From a virus: a stretch of DNA of 23,215 nucleotides. The stretch lies in IMG/VR virus record IMGVR_UViG_3300006917_000160, positions 1-23,215 of that record. One strand, 5' to 3'. Within the stretch, counting starts at the first letter, position 1; every line of letters begins with the position of its first letter. Both the position numbers and the translations under genes were made by a program. The notes beneath the pieces are model-generated. The model saw only the letters and a program-made list of their open reading frames with translations. It had not been told where the DNA came from and ran no database searches. Shown one piece after another: positions 7,870 to 14,011 of this stretch.

Positions 7870-8612
7870 AGCATCGCCTCGAGCTTGCGGATCTCGCGCA
7901 CCATCGTCCCGAACTGGGTCGCGGTCAGGCTGATGTTCGCCTCCAACTCCGACGGCTCCTCGTCCAACTGGATATGGCACTCGATGACATGGACGCCATC
8001 TCCAGCCGCAACCGCGTAGACAGGGACCAACGGGTCGATCCCGTGATACGAGAAGCCGTCGCAGCCCGCACACTCGGTTAGGCTGACCTGCTTCTGCGGG
8101 TAGCCTTCGGGGCAATACAGCACCAACCCGTCACCCGGTTGCCATTGCGCCTTCCGCCGACTCACCACCACCGGCTTACCCGTCGCCAGCACCGCGGTGC
8201 GTAAAGCGTCGTTCTGGTTGTCGAGCGCCGCGATCTTGTACGTCGGGCAGCCCAACGACTCCATGAGCGCCAACGAGTCGGGACCGAACACCGAGGCGAA
8301 CCACGGCATCCCGATCTCTTTGCAGAAGTCCACAAGTTGCGGGAACCAATGGAACGGGGTCTGCGCCTTCTCGTAGAGCTGTCGCATCGTCCATCCCTGC
8401 TCACCCCATTGGGACGGGGCGGGCCCGTCACCCCTCAGAGCCACGAGCTCGTCGGGCGTGTAGCATTGGAACTTGATGATGTCCGCACCCGCTTCCTTCG
8501 CAGCCGCGATCAGTCGGATCGCCTTGGTCGGGCTCCCGTTGTGCGCGTTGGAGATTTCGGCCACCACCCGCACGGGATGGCTATAGCCTACCTCGAGGCC
8601 GGCGATCTTCAC
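7866..8612 (-). CDS. NeuB/PseI-family nonulosonic acid synthase, lacking the SAF domain
   Basis: This 248-residue TIM-barrel enzyme should condense PEP with a hexose derivative to give a nine-carbon nonulosonic acid. Family motifs appear in order: VVAEISNAHNGS (residues 16-27), IIKFQCYTPDEL (45-56), YKIAALDNQND (125-135), a GKPVVVS strand (145-151), LYCPEGYP (165-172) and VHVIECHI (207-214). It starts at GTG 8612 by GTGA overlap with the membrane-protein stop. Full NeuB/PseI proteins are about 340 residues and end in an antifreeze-like SAF domain that helps close the active site of the partner subunit. This one stops right after the barrel. It may be active without it, or need a partner. Sialic, legionaminic or pseudaminic specificity cannot be read directly; the PseB-like neighbour favours the last. 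Confidence 0.85.
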   Translation of the reverse strand: MKIAGLEVGYSHPVRVVAEISNAHNGSPTKAIRLIAAAKEAGADIIKFQCYTPDELVALRGDGPAPSQWGEQGWTMRQLYEKAQTPFHWFPQLVDFCKEIGMPWFASVFGPDSLALMESLGCPTYKIAALDNQNDALRTAVLATGKPVVVSRRKAQWQPGDGLVLYCPEGYPQKQVSLTECAGCDGFSYHGIDPLVPVYAVAAGDGVHVIECHIQLDEEPSELEANISLTATQFGTMVREIRKLEAML

Positions 8613-8818
8613 TTCGCTACCCACTTGCCGAGCGAAGTGAGAACCCCCGACACCCACGCCAGCGCGAGGTACCAATGCGCGACCGTCCAATCCTGCTTCC
8701 ACCAGGCCATAAACGCCCGCCACTCAACCAGCACGAGGCCAAGGGCCGTGACATTCAACACCAGCGCGACCAAGATCAGCACGAGCCCGAACCATTCCGC
8801 GTTAGTGGCGTCTTTCAC
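8609..8818 (-). CDS. Small two-helix membrane protein
   Basis: This 69-residue protein has two predicted membrane helices (about residues 9-32 and 46-65) joined by a short polar turn (WKQDWT). It starts at GTG 8818 with GTGA overlap to the dehydratase stop and ends with GTGA overlap to the synthase. The size and topology fit a holin, but also a small accessory membrane protein. No endolysin is nearby to support a lysis role, and its position between two sugar enzymes makes a role in that operon equally plausible. Confidence 0.68.
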   Translation of the reverse strand: MKDATNAEWFGLVLILVALVLNVTALGLVLVEWRAFMAWWKQDWTVAHWYLALAWVSGVLTSLGKWVAK

Positions 8819-9804
8819 CCGACCATCCTCCTCAGCGCCTCTACTGGCAACTGGTTGCTAGTTGTGTCGGATCGGTACTCGAACCCGTCGGCTACGGTGG
8901 GATAGGGCGGGGGGGCAACGTCGCCCCAGGTCCTGCGGTACGGCTCGATGACGTAGTGGGTGCCCGCGTCGTAGGTCCTGCGGGCCTCCTCGGAGCTCAC
9001 CAACGTCTCGTGCAGTTTTTCGTCACCAAGCCCGGTATACGTCACCGTCGCCCCCGGTGCGATTGCCTCCGCGAGCGTGACCGTCGTCGCGGCCCCGACC
9101 TTCGGGACGAACACCTCGCCGCCCCGCATCTGCTCGAGCGCCAAGACCACCAGCTCCACCGCGTCCTCGATCCGCATCCAGAACCGGGAGCAAGACGCAT
9201 CGGTGACCGTGATCGGGAGCCCCGCCGCTACCTGCGCCCGCCACTTCGGGACCACCGAGCCCGTCGAGCCGATCACGTTCCCGTACCGCGTAGCCGAGAA
9301 CCGCGTGACCGAGCCCGCGGCGTAGGTGTTCATGCCCAACCACAGCCGCTCGGCAAACAGCTTCGAGGCCCCATACGTCGTGCCCGGTGCAGCCGCCTTG
9401 TCCGTCGAAAGGAACACCGCCTTCTCGACCCCCGTCTCGATGCACGCCCGCGCCACGTTCTCGGTGCCGTCCACGTTGGTGCGGTGGGCCTCGCCTGGCT
9501 GCTCGTCGCACGCATCCACCCGCTTCAGCGCCGCCGCGTGGATCACGTAGTCCACGCCCTTACAAGCGTCGTAGACCCGCTGATAGTCCCGCACGTCCCC
9601 GATGAAGAACCGCATCCTGGGATCTCGGAACTCCGCGGCCATCTGGGCCTGCTTGCTCTCCGACCTCGAGAACACACAGACCCTTGAGGCTCCAGCCCCC
9701 AAGGCATGGGTCACGAACGCATGACCGAACGTGCCCGTACCACCCGTGCAGAGGATCGACTTGCCGGCGAGGGTACTGGCAAGTACTTGCGGGTTGCTGG
9801 TCAT
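8815..9804 (-). CDS. UDP-GlcNAc 4,6-dehydratase, PseB/FlaA1-like (SDR family)
   Basis: This 329-residue short-chain dehydrogenase/reductase is the likely first step of the cassette: UDP-GlcNAc to a UDP-4-keto-6-deoxy sugar. It has the NAD(P) loop TGGTGTFG (residues 20-27), HAAALKRVDACDEQP (89-103) and the STDK motif (133-136), followed by YGASK (144-148). The T-D-K plus Y eight residues later matches the PseB/FlaA1 active-site arrangement. Further PseB-like segments are ATRYGNVIGS (171-180), SRFWMRIEDAVELV (206-219) and GEVFVPK (229-235). The start at ATG 9804 has a G-run (AGGGGG) four bases upstream. It begins right after an intrinsic terminator, so its expression may depend on read-through or antitermination. 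The related 5-epimerase-free dehydratases (CapD-type) are the main alternative. Confidence 0.87.
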   Translation of the reverse strand: MTSNPQVLASTLAGKSILCTGGTGTFGHAFVTHALGAGASRVCVFSRSESKQAQMAAEFRDPRMRFFIGDVRDYQRVYDACKGVDYVIHAAALKRVDACDEQPGEAHRTNVDGTENVARACIETGVEKAVFLSTDKAAAPGTTYGASKLFAERLWLGMNTYAAGSVTRFSATRYGNVIGSTGSVVPKWRAQVAAGLPITVTDASCSRFWMRIEDAVELVVLALEQMRGGEVFVPKVGAATTVTLAEAIAPGATVTYTGLGDEKLHETLVSSEEARRTYDAGTHYVIEPYRRTWGDVAPPPYPTVADGFEYRSDTTSNQLPVEALRRMVG

Positions 9805-9819
9805 GGACCCCCTGAAAGC

Positions 9820-9852
9820 AAAAAGGGCCGCCCCTCCGAAGAAGGGTGGCCC
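9820..9852 (-). terminator. Intrinsic terminator between the small-gene block and the sugar cassette
   Basis: On the minus strand the sequence folds as a nine-pair GC-rich stem (GGGCCACCC with GGGCGGCCC, one G-T pair) around a ten-base loop and is followed by TTTTT (9824-9820). It lies only 16 bases before the ATG of the PseB-like gene. It should end transcripts from the right, unless it is bypassed by antitermination. Confidence 0.82.
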
Positions 9853-9906
9853 GGTTCCTACATGGCCTTATCCGCCGCCATTACCCCTGCGGCTCTGGGT
9901 CAATAT

Positions 9907-10131
9907 CTATGCAGCCGATTGTACCTTGTCCACCACGGGCCTCCGTATCTGGTAGAGCTGTCCGCAGGTACACCACTTCACGATTGCGTCGGGGTCGGCA
10001 TCTTTTCGGTGCCCAATGGCTTTGACTTCCATTCTCGAGTCCGCGACGTAGATCACCCTTCCACAGCATTGCCCAGGGTACCGAGCTCGGTGCGCGACCG
10101 CGGTGCAGGTCACGTAGGCGACGTGGGTCAT
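9907..10131 (-). CDS. Hypothetical Cys-rich small protein
   Basis: This 74-residue protein is not a recognised family. It has two cysteine pairs, CC (22-23) and CTC (54-56), which could bind a metal, within a mostly strand-like sequence. The start at ATG 10131 has GGCGGA just upstream and overlaps the stop of a 14-codon gene as ATGA. The frame is open further to 10236 but that part shadows other genes. It is the last gene before the intrinsic terminator at 9820-9852. Confidence 0.62.
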   Translation of the reverse strand: MTHVAYVTCTAVAHRARYPGQCCGRVIYVADSRMEVKAIGHRKDADPDAIVKWCTCGQLYQIRRPVVDKVQSAA

Positions 10132-10172
10132 TGATCCGCCACCAGCGCATCTAGCTCTCTGCCGGGTTCCAT
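10128..10172 (-). CDS. Micro-ORF (14 residues, MEPGRELDALVADQ)
   Basis: This is a tiny frame with a strong ribosome site (AGAGGAGGAG, then five bases to ATG 10172). It begins two bases after the stop of the preceding gene and ends as ATGA over the next start. Both ends follow the junction rules used by the clear genes here. It may make a peptide, or simply keep ribosomes moving between neighbours. Confidence 0.45.
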   Translation of the reverse strand: MEPGRELDALVADQ

Positions 10173-10174
10173 GC

Positions 10175-10369
10175 TTACTCCTCCTCTGGCTGCTGTGGGG
10201 TGAATAGAACGTGGTGCATGACGCGCTTCCAATCACTCCATGCCTCCACCTCGCGCTGCTTTTGCACCAATCGCCAGAACCAGGGCCTACGGTAGATGTG
10301 CGAGGAGGAGTCGAGATGCCCCCAGATGTAGGCTTCCCGGATCCGCTGATTGATCTCCTCTGGAGTCAT
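10175..10369 (-). CDS. Hypothetical protein, 64 residues
   Basis: The start at ATG 10369 overlaps the previous stop as ATGA. The protein is helical and tryptophan-rich (YRRPWFWRLVQKQREVEAWSDW at about residues 26-47) with an acidic tail, PQQPEEE. The tail codons form part of the strong ribosome site for the following micro-ORF. No family is recognised. Confidence 0.65.
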   Translation of the reverse strand: MTPEEINQRIREAYIWGHLDSSSHIYRRPWFWRLVQKQREVEAWSDWKRVMHHVLFTPQQPEEE

Positions 10370-10791
10370 AGCTCCCCCTGCCCGGCAGCCTGGGCGCGGA
10401 GGCGGGCGATCTCTGCGGCCTGCTCCTCAATGAGAGCCCAGATCATGTCACAATCTCCGTCAGCCCACTCGTAGCTTCCGGGATTTTCTCTGTAGCAATC
10501 CCGAACATCCCTCCGCAGCCGTACTATCGCCACCTCACACCGCTTCATGATCCCCTCCAGATCCAGCTTCACCGGCTCCGTGGGCGCGGCAGCATCCTCA
10601 CCGTAAAGGGCGTCGCGGAGGACGGCTTCGGCAAACGCAATTACTTGATCCGCATTGTACAGATCGCTCTCAACACTAGACGATCCTTGTGATTCAGGTA
10701 GAGACGAAATCCGGTCAAGGATTGCTCTCGCAGCTTGCGCCAGAGGACGTAGATCCACCAACGCCCGGGCCTTCTCGCGGATGTCGGTCAT
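10366..10791 (-). CDS. Hypothetical helical protein, 141 residues
   Basis: The start at ATG 10791 overlaps the stop of the preceding gene as ATGA; the frame upstream to 10899 is shadow. The protein begins MTDIREKARALVDLRPLAQAA and is almost all helix. It has a central EPVKLDLEGIMKRCEVAI segment and a C-terminal EEQAAEIARLRAQAA coiled-coil-like helix. This looks like the many small helical phage accessory proteins, and I cannot assign a function. Confidence 0.68.
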   Translation of the reverse strand: MTDIREKARALVDLRPLAQAARAILDRISSLPESQGSSSVESDLYNADQVIAFAEAVLRDALYGEDAAAPTEPVKLDLEGIMKRCEVAIVRLRRDVRDCYRENPGSYEWADGDCDMIWALIEEQAAEIARLRAQAAGQGEL

Positions 10792-10997
10792 GGCTGGATC
10801 CCGGTAGCGCGGATTGCCGCCATCAGATCCGCCGCCGATACGGTGTAGCTCGGTCCTCCTCCGGGTGGCTGGATCACCACAGCCTCGCGCCGATTCCAAT
10901 GCGAGCGAAGTACGATCGTGGGATTGCCAAGCCCAACGTGCTCGACCCCACCCACCTCGTAGACCGTCACTTTGGACTCTGTTGCGATGCGAGTCAT
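10788..10997 (-). CDS. Hypothetical protein, 69 residues
   Basis: This is a strand-rich small protein of unknown family. It starts at ATG 10997, directly after the repeated GGGAGGGAGGG ribosome site (copy 1 of the DTGREG junction repeat), and overlaps the stop of a 14-codon gene. It ends as ATGA over the 141-residue gene. Confidence 0.65.
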   Translation of the reverse strand: MTRIATESKVTVYEVGGVEHVGLGNPTIVLRSHWNRREAVVIQPPGGGPSYTVSAADLMAAIRATGIQP

Positions 10998-11038
10998 CCC
11001 TCCCTCCCTGTGTCCGGTGACGATGCGCGACGACTCAT
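10994..11038 (-). CDS. Micro-ORF (14 residues, MSRRASSPDTGREG)
   Basis: GTGAGG lies five bases before ATG 11038, and the stop overlaps the next start as ATGA. Its last six residues, DTGREG, are encoded by the repeated junction sequence also present at 11917-11937 and 12340-12361. It may be a coupling peptide rather than a functional protein. Confidence 0.4.
   Translation of the reverse strand: MSRRASSPDTGREG
10995..11020 (-). repeat. Junction repeat, copy 1 (DTGREG-coding, ribosome site)
   Basis: On the minus strand this reads CCGGACACAGGGAGGGAGG just before an ATG start. Copies 2 and 3 are at 11917-11937 and 12340-12361. Each copy encodes DTGRE(G/A) at the end of one frame and gives a purine-rich ribosome site to the next. 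Confidence 0.7.
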
Positions 11039-11076
11039 CCGAACCTCACCGCCTCGCCTGTCACATCCCCTCCTCG

Positions 11077-11418
11077 TCAAAGTTTGCTGTGGGTCAAGGC
11101 TGCACAGGCGGCGCGAGCATGAATGCGGAGGCTCTCTACGACCGTGCGCGACATATCGCCATTGGGGTAGTCGTCGAGGACCTGCTCGATCAGCCAAAGC
11201 CTCCGCAATGCCTCCGCCGCATCCAACTCACCGCGACTGGTACGCTGGAGAGCAGTGCGGATGTCGCCTTCAAGGAATAAAATCAGCCGCGCAACCCACG
11301 TCCTCGGATAGTCGGCCCTGGCGAATGCGTCCGTCACGAATCCATCGAGCCGTGCGAGTAGCGCCACCTGATTCGCAGCGTCGTCTGGCTCGTGACAGAC
11401 ACCTTCAGTCCAGTCCAT
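11077..11418 (-). CDS. Hypothetical helical protein, 113 residues
   Basis: The start at ATG 11418 shares one base with the preceding stop (TAATG). It is predicted mostly helical, with ANQVALLARLDGFVTDAF and DAAEALRRLWLIEQVL as main helices. No family is recognised. It is followed by a 38-base gap containing a GAGGAGGGG-ATG-TGA start-stop and then the 14-codon micro-ORF. Confidence 0.65.
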   Translation of the reverse strand: MDWTEGVCHEPDDAANQVALLARLDGFVTDAFARADYPRTWVARLILFLEGDIRTALQRTSRGELDAAEALRRLWLIEQVLDDYPNGDMSRTVVESLRIHARAACAALTHSKL

Positions 11419-11660
11419 TAGGCACCCCCATCGTTATTACTTCCAAAGACCATGGAGCCCGGCACGATGCCGTCCACGTAATCAGCCACGCGGTCCTTCG
11501 CCCTGCCGAGCAGAATCACCGCATCGGTCAGACGCGGATCGGCCCCGGCTTCCTCGACTGCCTCAATCGCGGCGTGGATAGCGCGTTCCGCAGGCGTCCA
11601 CAGGTCCATACGGACCCGGCGCGGCGGCTCTCCAAAGTCCGGCGTGGTGTTCATATTCAT
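11418..11660 (-). CDS. Hypothetical protein, 80 residues
   Basis: ATG 11660 overlaps the preceding stop as ATGA. A second ATG at 11654 lies six bases after AAGGA and may be the real start (78 residues). The central helix TPAERAIHAAIEAVEEAG resembles helices in several proteins of this block. No family is recognised. Confidence 0.65.
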   Translation of the reverse strand: MNMNTTPDFGEPPRRVRMDLWTPAERAIHAAIEAVEEAGADPRLTDAVILLGRAKDRVADYVDGIVPGSMVFGSNNDGGA

Positions 11661-11842
11661 TCCTTCTCTCCACTCTGGGATGTGGGTGGGTGGATTAGGA
11701 GGGTCATCGGATCTGCGCTCCCAACGCGATCACAGCGATCCATCGCGGCCACTAGATCAGCGAGCACCCTTCGCCACTCGCCATCTCCCACACTCGCGTC
11801 CTTCACCACCGACGCCTGCGTCTCGCGGATGTCGGGGGTCAC
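11657..11842 (-). CDS. Hypothetical protein, 61 residues, GTG start
   Basis: The GTG at 11842 forms a GTGA overlap with the stop of a 26-codon gene, the same coupling used across the window. A longer reading from ATG 11902 would overlap that gene almost completely. The N-terminus, TPDIRETQASVV, resembles MTDIREKARALV of the gene at 10366-10791, suggesting a distant paralogue. It is helical with a charged C-terminus. Function is unknown. Confidence 0.55.
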   Translation of the reverse strand: MTPDIRETQASVVKDASVGDGEWRRVLADLVAAMDRCDRVGSADPMTLLIHPPTSQSGEKE

Positions 11843-11919
11843 AGGAAAACCGTCCGACTGACCCATTCCCATCCAGCCGAAGAAGTGATCCGGTGCTCCC
11901 AAAGCTCGATCGTTCTCAT
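11839..11919 (-). CDS. Small ORF, 26 residues
   Basis: It starts at ATG 11919, which overlaps the preceding stop as ATGA and sits right after the GGGAGGGAGG of junction repeat copy 2. It ends as GTGA over the 61-residue gene. The peptide (MRTIELWEHRITSSAGWEWV then SRTVFL) looks amphipathic, with three tryptophans in total. Both junctions support translation. Confidence 0.5.
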   Translation of the reverse strand: MRTIELWEHRITSSAGWEWVSRTVFL

Positions 11920-12335
11920 CCCTCCCTCCCTGTGTCCAACCACTTCATGCGCTGAACCATGTGCATGGCCAGCGTCATGTATTCTTCGACTTGTTTTGCG
12001 CTCGGAGGATCGTCGTTGTAGTCGCTGATCCCTTTCAGCGTGTCGCACCCGGAGCACGACCCGTAGTAGTTATGGAGCCAGATGTACTCCTCGGGGCCGG
12101 GTTGATAGCTGTCCAGTCCAATCAAAAAGATCAACGTGCCCTGGTAGTCCCCGTCGTCGATCACATGAATGCGCTTGGCGTCAAGCTTGTAGACGCCTCC
12201 TAGCACTCCCTCTGTGAGCACCACTTCGACCAGAAGCCTCACGACCACCTCGTAGCTCTCCGGGTGCTTGGCGGTAAACCGCTCCCGCAGCACATCCTTT
12301 CTGGCGTCCCATTGACGTACGATCTCTGCGATCAT
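11916..12335 (-). CDS. Phage hypothetical protein with GSCSGCD motif
   Basis: This 139-residue protein has a pattern I have seen in phage proteins of unknown function: YIWLHNYYGSCSGCDTLKGI (about residues 83-102), followed by a helix with HMVQRMKWL. The Cys pair with the preceding aromatic stretch may bind a metal. The start at ATG 12335 overlaps the previous stop (ATGA). The last residues, DTGREG, are encoded by junction repeat copy 2, which also supplies the ribosome site of the next frame. Confidence 0.72.
   Translation of the reverse strand: MIAEIVRQWDARKDVLRERFTAKHPESYEVVVRLLVEVVLTEGVLGGVYKLDAKRIHVIDDGDYQGTLIFLIGLDSYQPGPEEYIWLHNYYGSCSGCDTLKGISDYNDDPPSAKQVEEYMTLAMHMVQRMKWLDTGREG
11917..11937 (-). 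repeat. Junction repeat, copy 2
   Basis: This is identical to copy 1 over the 21 bases GGACACAGGGAGGGAGGGATG (minus strand, given here in part). It ends in the ATG of the 26-codon gene and encodes the DTGREG tail of the 139-residue protein. Confidence 0.7.
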
Positions 12336-12580
12336 TCCGCCTCCCTCCCTGTGTCCGGTGATTCGGCGTCAAGCTTCGTTTGCTTGATGGCCTGCTCAAT
12401 GCAAGTGACCGGCCCGAGAACGGACGGCATCGCCCAATCACCGTCTGGCTCGCCTTCGCAGTCGTTCTTGTGCCAGACCTGCACAACGATTTCGCTCCGC
12501 CCTTCCTTCCAGGCCCGGACATACAGGCCCCCGTCGCCCCAGGGGCGATCGACCAGATAGCGGATCCGCTTGCCGCCCAT
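12332..12580 (-). CDS. Hypothetical protein, 82 residues
   Basis: The start at ATG 12580 has GGAG eight bases upstream. A GTG at 12586, overlapping the preceding stop, is the alternative. The protein is strand-rich: GGLYVRAWKEGRSEIVVQVW (residues 17-36), followed by an acidic CEGEPDGDW. It resembles small single-domain phage proteins of unknown role. Its tail, DTGREAE, comes from junction repeat copy 3. Confidence 0.65.
   Translation of the reverse strand: MGGKRIRYLVDRPWGDGGLYVRAWKEGRSEIVVQVWHKNDCEGEPDGDWAMPSVLGPVTCIEQAIKQTKLDAESPDTGREAE
12340..12361 (-). repeat. Junction repeat, copy 3
   Basis: On the minus strand it reads TCACCGGACACAGGGAGGGA with GG following, then GCGGAATG. It matches copy 1 over 22 bases including the CACCGG part. 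It is slightly displaced from the start codon compared with copies 1 and 2. Confidence 0.68.
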
Positions 12581-12582
12581 CG

Positions 12583-13233
12583 TCACTTCTCCTCTAGTGT
12601 GGCGCGACGATCCTCGGTGGCGATGCGGCGGTCGGAGCCTAAAAGGCGCCACGAATCATCCGGCTCCAACTCCCACCGCTTGTACATCGCCAGTTCATCC
12701 TTCTCCTTCCTCCTCTCCCCCTGCCGCCTCTGGGTGGTGCGGCGGTCCACCGTCTCCTCTGCTGGGCGCTCGGAGGGAGAATCTGCGGCTTCGTAGGTCG
12801 CGGCGAAGATGTCAGGCCGCACTGGGTAGAAATGAATGCCGTCCGGCTCCGGCAGGATCCAATCACCGTGCTGGACATGAGCACGCTGACCGTGAATCGT
12901 GGTGACGTAACCCCAACTCATGTCGCGCGGCGTGACCCCCTCTGGATCGTCCCGCCAGAGCGTCATTCCACGCACAGGCTTCGTCGCCTCACCGTTGGCG
13001 AGGAACTGCACCGCCTCGATCACCACCGGCTTCTTGCGAAAGCGCCTCTCACCCCCTGCCCCCTCGGTGGATGCGTGCTCCCCGCCTCCAGCGGTCTCGG
13101 GTGCGGGCGTCAAGTGCCGGCGCAAGATCATCTCTAGCGCCTCAACTCGGCGCGGAAAGGTGGCGTTTGCCATTACCTCTGCTTCGGCAGCTAACCTCCG
13201 AGCGCAGTCCCGCACGGTTTCACTGTTCGGCAT
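12583..13233 (-). CDS. Phage protein with RKKPVVIEAVQF / GDWILPEPDGIHFYPVRPDIFAATYE domain
   Basis: This 216-residue protein contains a domain common in phages and prophages: RFRKKPVVIEAVQF (residues 64-77), then GDWIL (123-127) and HFYPVRPDIFAATYE (134-148). Its function is unknown. The N-terminal 45 residues are helical. The C-terminal 65 residues are highly charged (DRRTTQRRQGERRKEKDE) and may be an added tail. The start at ATG 13233 follows GGGGA at good spacing and leaves 17 bases after the previous stop. The longer frame to 13290 would overlap that gene. Confidence 0.75.
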   Translation of the reverse strand: MPNSETVRDCARRLAAEAEVMANATFPRRVEALEMILRRHLTPAPETAGGGEHASTEGAGGERRFRKKPVVIEAVQFLANGEATKPVRGMTLWRDDPEGVTPRDMSWGYVTTIHGQRAHVQHGDWILPEPDGIHFYPVRPDIFAATYEAADSPSERPAEETVDRRTTQRRQGERRKEKDELAMYKRWELEPDDSWRLLGSDRRIATEDRRATLEEK

Positions 13234-13250
13234 CAACGCATCCCCGCCGC

Positions 13251-13667
13251 TCACGGCTTGGGCTCCAGCAACTCGCGGGGCTGGATGCACCCACGAAATG
13301 CCATCGCTGCCGTATCAAAGCACACAGACGGCCCGACTCCTTCCTCGGTGATGGACCATGAGTACTCCATCTGAACAGCGACCAGCCGAAACTCCGTTTC
13401 GTAATCGCATCCGTTTGCAGCCGTCCATGCCATCAGGGCCATCGCAGATTCGTAAGACAACACCCCCTGTTCGATAGCCGGCGCAAACGTACAGTCCCGA
13501 AGCGCAGGAACGCCGTTGCCTTTAGTCTTGGGGAACTCAAGTCGCGTCCACGTCGGCCCGATGTGGTTCCCATCGACAATTCCCCCGGCCGGCGGCACCC
13601 GAACTTCCACAAAGTACCCACCAATCTGCCCGTGTCTGGTCGCCCAAATCTTGTTGGTGTACTTCAT
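13251..13667 (-). CDS. Hypothetical protein, 138 residues
   Basis: The start at ATG 13667 is preceded by GGAGGG and overlaps the previous stop as ATGA. The open frame to 13952 is shadow. The protein is strand-rich and soluble, with segments IGGYFVEVRVPPAGG and FRLVAVQMEYSWSI. I do not recognise the family. Confidence 0.68.
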   Translation of the reverse strand: MKYTNKIWATRHGQIGGYFVEVRVPPAGGIVDGNHIGPTWTRLEFPKTKGNGVPALRDCTFAPAIEQGVLSYESAMALMAWTAANGCDYETEFRLVAVQMEYSWSITEEGVGPSVCFDTAAMAFRGCIQPRELLEPKP

Positions 13668-14011
13668 CGTCCCTCCATCGCATCCGCGATGCAGCGCAAA
13701 AGGTATCCAGGGGTGTAGCGGGGGCTGTCTGGGCCCGAGGGCCGCAGGCTGATCGGCGGGCTCAAGGCCGGCGAGTCGAACCATTCCGCGAGCGCCTTCA
13801 GCGAGGCCGGCGTCGGCGTAGCATGGGCCCGCACGATCGCGGCTCCCCGATGCGAGTCCCAATTCTGCGGGCGCACGTATTCCCCGCAGGAGCACTTGAT
13901 GCACGGCCCTCCATTGCGGCCCCCGGGACCATCGTAGTGGACAAGAAAGCACCGCACCTTGGTATCCGTGTGAACCGCCTCCGCAGGTGTGACTGGTGCG
14001 TTGGTGCTCAT
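13664..14011 (-). CDS. Hypothetical protein with possible Zn site, 115 residues
   Basis: The start at ATG 14011 overlaps the previous stop (ATGA). CIKCSCG at residues 37-43, followed by WDSH, could form a metal-binding site. The C-terminus, YTPGYLLRCIADAMEGR, is helical. No family is recognised. Confidence 0.65.
   Translation of the reverse strand: MSTNAPVTPAEAVHTDTKVRCFLVHYDGPGGRNGGPCIKCSCGEYVRPQNWDSHRGAAIVRAHATPTPASLKALAEWFDSPALSPPISLRPSGPDSPRYTPGYLLRCIADAMEGR

Noticed and set aside
8609-8818. Holin assignment for the two-helix membrane protein
   Set aside because: No endolysin or spanin is adjacent and the gene is embedded between two sugar enzymes. Topology alone is not enough.
11060-11076. 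GAGGAGGGG followed by ATG TGA (start-stop) in the gap before the 14-codon frame
   Set aside because: The spacing between the purine run and ATG is too short for efficient initiation, and a start-stop pair easily arises by chance in such sequence.
10689-11861. 390-codon open frame on the plus strand
   Set aside because: It has odd Ser/Arg/Pro-rich composition and lies opposite at least six small minus-strand frames with consistent overlaps and ribosome sites. It has no recognisable domain, so it is a high-GC shadow frame.
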